A stretch of DNA of 64,000 nucleotides from CAYWVO01 sp964461835 (GTDB taxonomy: Bacteria; Zixibacteria; MSB-5A5; WJJR01; JAJRUJ01). The position numbers and the translations under genes were made by a program. Position 1 is the first letter of the stretch. Every line of letters begins with the position of its first letter. The stretch covers positions 39,879 through 103,878 of the forward strand of contig CAYWVO010000004.1 of assembly GCA_964461835.1 (NCBI GenBank), in the 5' to 3' direction. Of the stretch, positions 59,528 to 64,000 are shown one piece after another. The notes below the pieces were generated by a model. That model was not told where the DNA came from, ran no database searches, and saw only the letters and a program-made list of their open reading frames with translations.

Positions 59528-60283
59528 TTACGTAACAGAGGAGGGAGTATGGTGGGATCCATTTATCATTCCATCAAGCGCGCGGCGGGCGACAGCCGGC
59601 ACATCGGTGATCACACCGTCCACTCCGGTGGCGGCTACCCGGACAATTTCATCGGGGGCATCGACGGTCCACGCTGATACGTCGATGCCCTCGTCTCGAC
59701 AACGTCCTACCAGCTCGCGCGTTATCCAGTGATGATGAAAGTGAAGTGCGTCAATCTTCCATCGCTTGACGCGAGCAAGAATGGAACTCAGCAGTTTGCG
59801 CCGTAACCCCTGCCAGCGGACATCGCCGACAATCCAGGCGGTCCGCCACCCCGGCCGTTGGGTTTTCAATGTGGTGACTACCGATAATCGAAAAGAGCTG
59901 AACACCGTTTCCGGCGGCAGGGTGAACTGCTCAACTTCGCTGATCAACTGCTTTTCCCGCCGGGGGTCTTTGATGTCGAAGATAAAGGGCACCTGTCCGT
60001 CTCCCCAGCGAAGTGTCTCGGCAAGTGTGGGAGCGGCGACACCGGCTGCCTGGGTCAGGGAATGGAACTGGTCATACTTCAGCGTATGGATTGATTGCCG
60101 GCGATTCCCATTTATTACTACGGGATCGTGGAAAATGACCGCAGTCTTATCCGCGGTCCAGCGAATATCGAGTTCGATGCCGTCCGCCCCCTGTTCGCGC
60201 GCACCCGCGAACGCCGCGATAGTATTCTCCGGATATTGACGACTGGCGCCCCGGTGGGCAATAATTCGGGGGCAATTACTCAT
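59528..60283 (-). CDS. Glycerophosphodiester phosphodiesterase
   Basis: 251 residues, single GDPD TIM barrel without signal peptide. Catalytic His and metal site: IIAHRGASRQYPENTIAAFAGA, GADGIELDIRWTADKTAVIFHDPVV; later PFIFDIKDPR with the third metal ligand region, and AWTVDAPDEIVRVAATGVDGVITDVP at the end. Hydrolyses glycerophosphodiesters to glycerol 3-phosphate and an alcohol. The ATG at 60283 is chosen; another six codons upstream (60301) is possible, neither with a strong ribosome site. 18 bases before amrS and 35 after the nitroreductase gene. Confidence 0.9.
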   Translation of the reverse strand: MSNCPRIIAHRGASRQYPENTIAAFAGAREQGADGIELDIRWTADKTAVIFHDPVVINGNRRQSIHTLKYDQFHSLTQAAGVAAPTLAETLRWGDGQVPFIFDIKDPRREKQLISEVEQFTLPPETVFSSFRLSVVTTLKTQRPGWRTAWIVGDVRWQGLRRKLLSSILARVKRWKIDALHFHHHWITRELVGRCRDEGIDVSAWTVDAPDEIVRVAATGVDGVITDVPAVARRALDGMINGSHHTPSSVT

Positions 60284-60318
60284 GTTGCTACCGTTGACCA
60301 TACGAAAGGGTAACGAAT

Positions 60319-61122
60319 CTAGAGGAAACCGAATTTCCGTGACGAGAGAAATGGACGCAAATCGGGCCGGGCAAAACTGGGTGTCGCGAGACGGCGGGCG
60401 GTATGTTCCAGCCACCCGTAATTGTCATCAGCTACGTCATCAGCGCGGTTGGGACCAACTTCATCCAGCGGTATCCGCCGATTTTTATAGATCCCCTTTT
60501 CCCGCATCAATCGGTCATACTCTTGCAATCCCGCCATTAATTGTTCCGCATTATACTGCTCATCATGTCGAATTACTGCCGGTGCCAACCGTGCTTTGAC
60601 TTTTCGCTGCCTGGCGGGGACACCGACAGTAAGACCAAACAGGGCAAAGACCAGCGGCGGCAGTCCCAGTGTCTCCGCTACTTCTTCCGCGCGGGTCCGC
60701 AGTCCCCCGATCATGCACCCACCCAGGCCCATGGCTTCGAGCGCCAATAGGGCATTCTGTCCGGCCAGCGCCGCATCGACAATCGCCAAAAGCGAATACT
60801 CAAAATACTCATTACGAAATCGGTAGCCTGCCTCTTGACAAATGTGCCGGAGGCGATACAAATCGGGACAAAAAACAAATAACACGGGACATTCCCGCAC
60901 GTGCTGCTGGTTGCCGGCGAGTTGTGCCAGCGTTTCTTTCGTCTCCTGCTTGCGAACCACAATGATAGAATATGCCTGCAAATTGGAAGACGTCGGTGCT
61001 CGCTGGGCGGTGGATATTATGCGTTCGATTTGTTCCTTGGATACCGGATCATCAGTATACCGCCTGATCGATCCATGTGAATTCAAGAATGCCAGAATGT
61101 CTTCGATGTGTCGTTCATCCAT
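60319..61122 (-). CDS. Nitroreductase-family FMN oxidoreductase (NfsA-like)
   Basis: 267 residues. FMN-binding pattern SIRRYTDDPVSKEQIERIISTAQRAPTSSNLQAYSIIVV at the start (phosphate-binding Arg residues and the Ser/Asn cluster), then ALAGQNALLALEAMGLGGCMIGGLR in the middle and a long C-terminal arm (DRLMREKGIYKNRR), as in NfsA-type NADPH-dependent reductases. Reduces nitro compounds, quinones or flavins. ATG at 61122 with GGGAGGA six bases upstream; the longer frame has no signal. First gene of the minus-strand cluster with GDPD and amrS. Confidence 0.9.
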   Translation of the reverse strand: MDERHIEDILAFLNSHGSIRRYTDDPVSKEQIERIISTAQRAPTSSNLQAYSIIVVRKQETKETLAQLAGNQQHVRECPVLFVFCPDLYRLRHICQEAGYRFRNEYFEYSLLAIVDAALAGQNALLALEAMGLGGCMIGGLRTRAEEVAETLGLPPLVFALFGLTVGVPARQRKVKARLAPAVIRHDEQYNAEQLMAGLQEYDRLMREKGIYKNRRIPLDEVGPNRADDVADDNYGWLEHTARRLATPSFARPDLRPFLSSRKFGFL

Positions 61123-61746
61123 GTCAAATCCTCCCGGACCTCTCTCTTGGAAAATGGTAGGGAATAGGGAGGATCGTTGAAAGCGTTTTGTTGCTTCGGC
61201 CACCGCAGGTGAGACGTGTTAATCTTGGATGAAAGATTGGAAAGAATTCTGTGATGAGCGGAACTTTGACCAATACCAAAGAGCGTGCCGCACGTACTGC
61301 TCAAGATCAGCCGCAAAGAGTGCAACCAGGCCGGAGCCAGGACAGTATACCTGAACAGAACCGAGTGAGGTTGCGGGGTGGATGAGGATGATACGTTGAC
61401 ATGATTGTTACGGTAGTGGTGCTCCAACACCAATTAGGCAAGGAGATAACCCTTGAGGATAATGTTTATCTGCTGCGCCGCCGGCCCGATTTCGTCTGCT
61501 TGCCCGAATATTGTCTCATTCCGCCTCACGTGTCAACTGGATATCGAGGACATTCGTGACTTCGCGGCCAAAATGAAATTTAACCCCACTGCAAGCAGCA
61601 GCCCCTCCTGACAATATCGCCCACCGGGAACGGATTTAATGGCAAGAATTCCTTCCCCCTTTCCGGTTAATGACCTATCCTGGGCTGATTGGTAAGATAG
61701 GCATGTTGCGCGGATAACCGATCCCTGAACGCACCGTTTCAAATGC
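61123..61746. other. Intergenic region of 624 bases
   Basis: Between the nitroreductase cluster and the ClC gene. It contains a possible nitrilase-family remnant at 61401-61559 (listed separately). Other short open frames on either strand show no family resemblance. No tRNA, repeat or clear terminator was seen; a promoter for each flanking gene must lie here but could not be fixed. Confidence 0.5.
61401..61559 (+). pseudogene. Possible remnant of a carbon-nitrogen hydrolase gene
   Basis: A 52-codon frame beginning MIVTVVVLQHQLGKEI and continuing VYLLRRRPDFVCLPEYCLIPP, which resembles the start of nitrilase-superfamily enzymes, where a first beta strand is followed by the catalytic Glu in LPE(Y/L/F). 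It stops at 61557; another frame stays open to about 61610 but shows no further family motif, and the Lys and Cys of the catalytic triad are absent. Either a degraded gene or a chance likeness. Confidence 0.3.
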
Positions 61747-63507
61747 ATGATGGCGAGGATTTGGCAGGCAATCGTAACCTACATCGGGCGTCGTCGGACG
61801 TCCGAGACGACCGTCCTGATACTGCTGGCCTCGGCGGTGGGACTTGGTACCGGATTTGGCGCGCTCATTTTCAGCACCCTCGTCGATCACGCCACTGAGT
61901 TTTTCTTCAGCTATTCCCATTCGATCCTGGGCGGCTTCCGTCCCTTCGGCTGGAATATCTGGATTATTCTCATTCCGGCGCTGGGTGGCGCGTTGGTGGG
62001 ACCGATTGTCTATAAATTTTCTCGGGAAACAAAGGGGCATGGCGTGCCGGAGGTGATGTCGGCGGTCGCCTTGAAAAGCGGGATCATTCGCCCTCGGGTC
62101 GCAGCCGCCAAGGCCATCGCCTCGGCCATCTGCCTCGGCTCGGGAGGATCAGCAGGCCGGGAAGGGCCGATTGTCCAGATCGGCTCGGCGATTGGTTCAA
62201 CAATCGGCCAGGTCTTTAAAATGTCCGGCAACCGCGTCAAAATTCTGGTGGGTTGTGGTGCGGCGGGGGGGATTTCCGCAATTTTTAATGCGCCAATTGC
62301 CGGTGTCATGTTCTCGCTGGAAGTGGTCCTCGGTGATTTTGCCGTGAAAACTTTCAGCCCGGTAGTCATATCGTCGGTGGTTGCCTCCATCGTGACCCAT
62401 ACCTTCATGGGAAACTATCCCGCGTTCGAGGTGCCCGCCTATCATCTGGTCTCGGCCTGGGAAGTACCCCTGTATGTGCTGCTTGGCGTCATTGGCGGAG
62501 TCGTCGCGACGACCTTCACCTGGAGTCTGTATAAAGCTGAGGACTTCTTCGACAATCTCAAAATCACCGACTGGACCAAACCGATTATCGGTGGGTTATT
62601 CCTCGGAATGGTCGGATTTTTCTTCCCCCAGGTCTTTTCCGGCGGCTATGAGGCAATTACCGCCGCCTTGCAGGGCAAAATGGTGCTCTGGCTGCTGGGC
62701 GTACTGATTGTCGCCAAAATTGTTGCGACCAACCTGACGCTGGGCTCCGGGAACTCCGGCGGGATTTTTGCCCCGTCGCTCTTTATGGGCGCAGTCTCCG
62801 GCGGCGCGTTCGGTGCAATCGTTCATCGCCTGTTTCCGGCGGTAACAGCCACTTCGGGTGCGTACGCCTTGGTGGGCATGGCGGCAGTAGTCGCAGGAAC
62901 CACTCATGCGCCAATGACGGCGTTCTTAATCATTTTCGAGATGACCCGCGATTATCGCATTATCCTGCCCTTGATGATCGCCTGTGTCTTCGGCACACTG
63001 GTGGCTCGGAGCCTCCTCGGCGAGTCCATTTATTCGCTCAAACTGGTGCGCCAGGGCATCCGTCTGTTTCGGGGACGGGATATCAATGTCCTGGCACGGC
63101 ACACCGTTGCCGAGGTGATGCGGAAAGAATTTGAAACTATCCCGCAGTACCTTACCCTGCACGAGATATTCCGTCGCATGGAGCAAAGCTCGCATTGGGA
63201 TTTTCCGGTCGTGGACGGGGAGGGGAAGCTGACCGGGACGCTCTCTTTCCAGGACATTCGACGTTTGCTCACGCGGACCGATGTCGATCAGCTCATCATC
63301 GCCTCAGACATTGCCCATCCAAACCCGCCGACCGTCCATCCCGAGGAAACCCTCGACAAGGCGCTACAACGCTTCGGCCCGCGCGATATTGCCTTTCTAC
63401 CGGTGGTGGAGGATAAGCCGGACGGCAAGTTGGTCGGCGTGCTGCGCAAGAACGAACTCACGCAATATTACAACCGGCAGTTGGTAGAAAACCTGACCCA
63501 GGAATAA
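61747..63507 (+). CDS. ClC-family chloride channel/transporter with CBS domains
   Basis: 586 residues. The ClC core spans about residues 20-430 with anion-site motifs GSGGSAGREGPIVQIGSAIG (gating Glu kept near 139), GSGNSGGIFAPSLFMGA and the final-helix Tyr in SIYSLK. The segment after FNAPIAGVMFSLE reads VV, so the inner proton glutamate known from E. coli ClcA (second of EE) is Val, as in channel-type members. Two CBS domains follow (AEVMRKEFETIPQYLTLHEIF, ASDIAHPNPPTVHPEETLDKAL), which may bind adenine nucleotides. Start ATG-ATG at 61747. No ribosome site stands out. Confidence 0.92.
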   Translation: MMARIWQAIVTYIGRRRTSETTVLILLASAVGLGTGFGALIFSTLVDHATEFFFSYSHSILGGFRPFGWNIWIILIPALGGALVGPIVYKFSRETKGHGVPEVMSAVALKSGIIRPRVAAAKAIASAICLGSGGSAGREGPIVQIGSAIGSTIGQVFKMSGNRVKILVGCGAAGGISAIFNAPIAGVMFSLEVVLGDFAVKTFSPVVISSVVASIVTHTFMGNYPAFEVPAYHLVSAWEVPLYVLLGVIGGVVATTFTWSLYKAEDFFDNLKITDWTKPIIGGLFLGMVGFFFPQVFSGGYEAITAALQGKMVLWLLGVLIVAKIVATNLTLGSGNSGGIFAPSLFMGAVSGGAFGAIVHRLFPAVTATSGAYALVGMAAVVAGTTHAPMTAFLIIFEMTRDYRIILPLMIACVFGTLVARSLLGESIYSLKLVRQGIRLFRGRDINVLARHTVAEVMRKEFETIPQYLTLHEIFRRMEQSSHWDFPVVDGEGKLTGTLSFQDIRRLLTRTDVDQLIIASDIAHPNPPTVHPEETLDKALQRFGPRDIAFLPVVEDKPDGKLVGVLRKNELTQYYNRQLVENLTQE

Positions 63508-63538
63508 TCTGAGAACCGGTGTATTCCCTCTCAGGTGG

Positions 63539-63557
63539 CACGGGCGTCTCGCCCGTG
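63539..63557. repeat. Palindromic repeat 1 (CACGGGCG)
   Basis: Arms CACGGGCG (63539-63546) / CGCCCGTG (63550-63557) with a 3-base loop, 32 bases after the ClC stop. No T run follows. Confidence 0.6.
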
Positions 63558-63597
63558 GCTAATCATGGCTGAGACGATTGTGAAACTTCTGGGTGGC

Positions 63598-63640
63598 AAC
63601 CCCAAACTTGGTCCGCCGCAGGCGGGCCTCATTTGGGGTT
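63598..63640. repeat. Palindromic repeat 2 (AACCCCAAA)
   Basis: Outer arms AACCCCAAA (63598-63606) / TTTGGGGTT (63632-63640); inside lies a second inverted repeat CCGCC-GCA-GGCGG. Confidence 0.6.
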
Positions 63641-63657
63641 GGTGACATCGCACACGT

Positions 63658-63710
63658 GTAGGGGCAGGTTTAAAACCTGCCCAATAGGCGGGTCTCAGAC
63701 CCGCCCCTAC
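63658..63710. repeat. Composite palindromic repeat 3 (GTAGGGG...CCCCTAC)
   Basis: Outer GTAGGGG (63658-63664) / CCCCTAC (63704-63710) enclosing two palindromes in tandem: GGGCAGGTTT / AAACCTGCCC (63662-63682) and GGCGGGTCT / AGACCCGCC (63687-63705). Similar dispersed elements are known to me from several uncultured bacterial genomes. Confidence 0.65.
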
Positions 63711-63738
63711 AGATGGCCACCCCACCACCCCAAACTGG

Positions 63739-63759
63739 ATCCCGGCTCAAGGCCGGGAT
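63739..63759. repeat. Palindromic repeat 4 (ATCCCGGC)
   Basis: Arms ATCCCGGC (63739-63746) / GCCGGGAT (63752-63759) with a 5-base loop, in a context (CTGGATCCCGGCTCAAGG) typical of dispersed intergenic repeats. Confidence 0.6.
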
Positions 63760-63822
63760 GACACGTTTTTCAACATTGTCACCCAGCGCTTGCCCGCCTT
63801 CGGAGGGCAGGCTGGGGTCCAT

Positions 63823-63843
63823 GGTGGGTGCAGAGCACCCACC
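63823..63843. repeat. Palindromic repeat 5 (GGTGGGTGC)
   Basis: Arms GGTGGGTGC (63823-63831) / GCACCCACC (63835-63843) with a 3-base loop AGA, followed by CTACA. Confidence 0.6.
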
Positions 63844-64000
63844 CTACATTGCTTAATAACAAACAGCGGGTGCCCACCATTTTCGGCTGGGTTGGCCTTC
63901 CACTTTGTGTTAGGGGGGGCATCTCTGTTCGATTGCTTTGATTCAGCATCACAGCTATGTTATCAACGGCTGATGAGTAACTTTTGTGAAGATAATCTAG

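Larger units (their letters stand above)
63508..64000. other. Non-coding region made largely of palindromic repeats
   Basis: No convincing coding frame over the last 493 bases. From about 63537 to 63845 it is a chain of different short palindromes (each listed); the final 150 bases hold nothing recognisable. Confidence 0.6.

Noticed and set aside
61083..61433. 116-codon minus-strand frame upstream of the nitroreductase
   Set aside because: It overlaps the real start of the nitroreductase in another frame and has no family likeness.
63537..63845. CRISPR-like array at the right end
   Set aside because: The palindromes differ from one another and lack equal spacers and a repeated unit; no cas gene is near.

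Overview
The window looks like a bacterial chromosome fragment (probably a metagenome-assembled genome) from the FCB superphylum. The dockerin-type tails of two secreted peptidases (NPLDVxYxVNxVYKG style) resemble those I associate with candidate phylum Zixibacteria; I hold the FCB assignment fairly firmly and the phylum only tentatively. Other pointers are a BshB1-type deacetylase, a DUF2723 membrane glycosyltransferase, a long eukaryote-like IleS, many lipoprotein and Tat signals, and frequent GTG and TTG starts. No prophage, integrase, IS element or CRISPR array was seen.

Layout. 1-10 kb: polX (cut by the left edge), alr, a DUF2723 glycosyltransferase, a secreted TPR protein, a carboxymuconolactone-decarboxylase-like protein and a yggS-type PLP protein. 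9.5-15.3 kb: divIVA-like, punA, ileS, dksA-like and lspA on the plus strand. 15.3-21 kb (minus): VOC protein, S9 peptidase lipoprotein with a clear terminator, an unfamiliar SLOG-like two-domain protein, and a P5C dehydrogenase. 21.1-25.8 kb: a tight four-gene redox operon (DUF6599, Tat-exported DUF362, fused NapH/NapG-like ferredoxin, Tat-lipoprotein aldo/keto reductase) with no characterised function. 25.9-33.5 kb: three secreted peptidases (M1, C1, S8); C1 and S8 are each broken by a -1 frameshift between export/pro region and catalytic domain, the S8 one exactly at an A9 run containing the slippery heptamer A_AAA_AAC. 33.7-36.8 kb: murJ-like flippase, glycosyltransferase, tRNA-Ser(GGA). 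37-44.3 kb: uvrD/pcrA, serpin lipoprotein, recG, purF. 44.6-53.7 kb: GAF-DHp protein without an ATPase domain, beta-propeller protein, MFS transporter, bshB1-like, a MacA/MacB-like pair without ATPase, a ketol-acid reductoisomerase homologue lacking key residues, and a TPR protein. 53.7-61.1 kb: exported MTA/SAH nucleosidase lipoprotein, pdxS-pdxT-lipA-ispG, and a minus-strand cluster of AmrS-type radical SAM, GDPD and nitroreductase. 61.7-63.5 kb: a ClC protein with CBS domains. The last 490 bases are a non-coding cluster of palindromic repeats.

Together the genes cover housekeeping (translation, cell wall, DNA repair, purine, isoprenoid, lipoate and PLP synthesis) and a heavily exported proteolytic programme (S9, M1, C1, S8) with a serpin that could protect the cell. 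The most unusual items are the slippery-site protease gene, the Tat/Fe-S/AKR operon, the SLOG-like protein, the degenerate KARI homologue, and GTATC/GATAC palindromes upstream of two B6-related genes.
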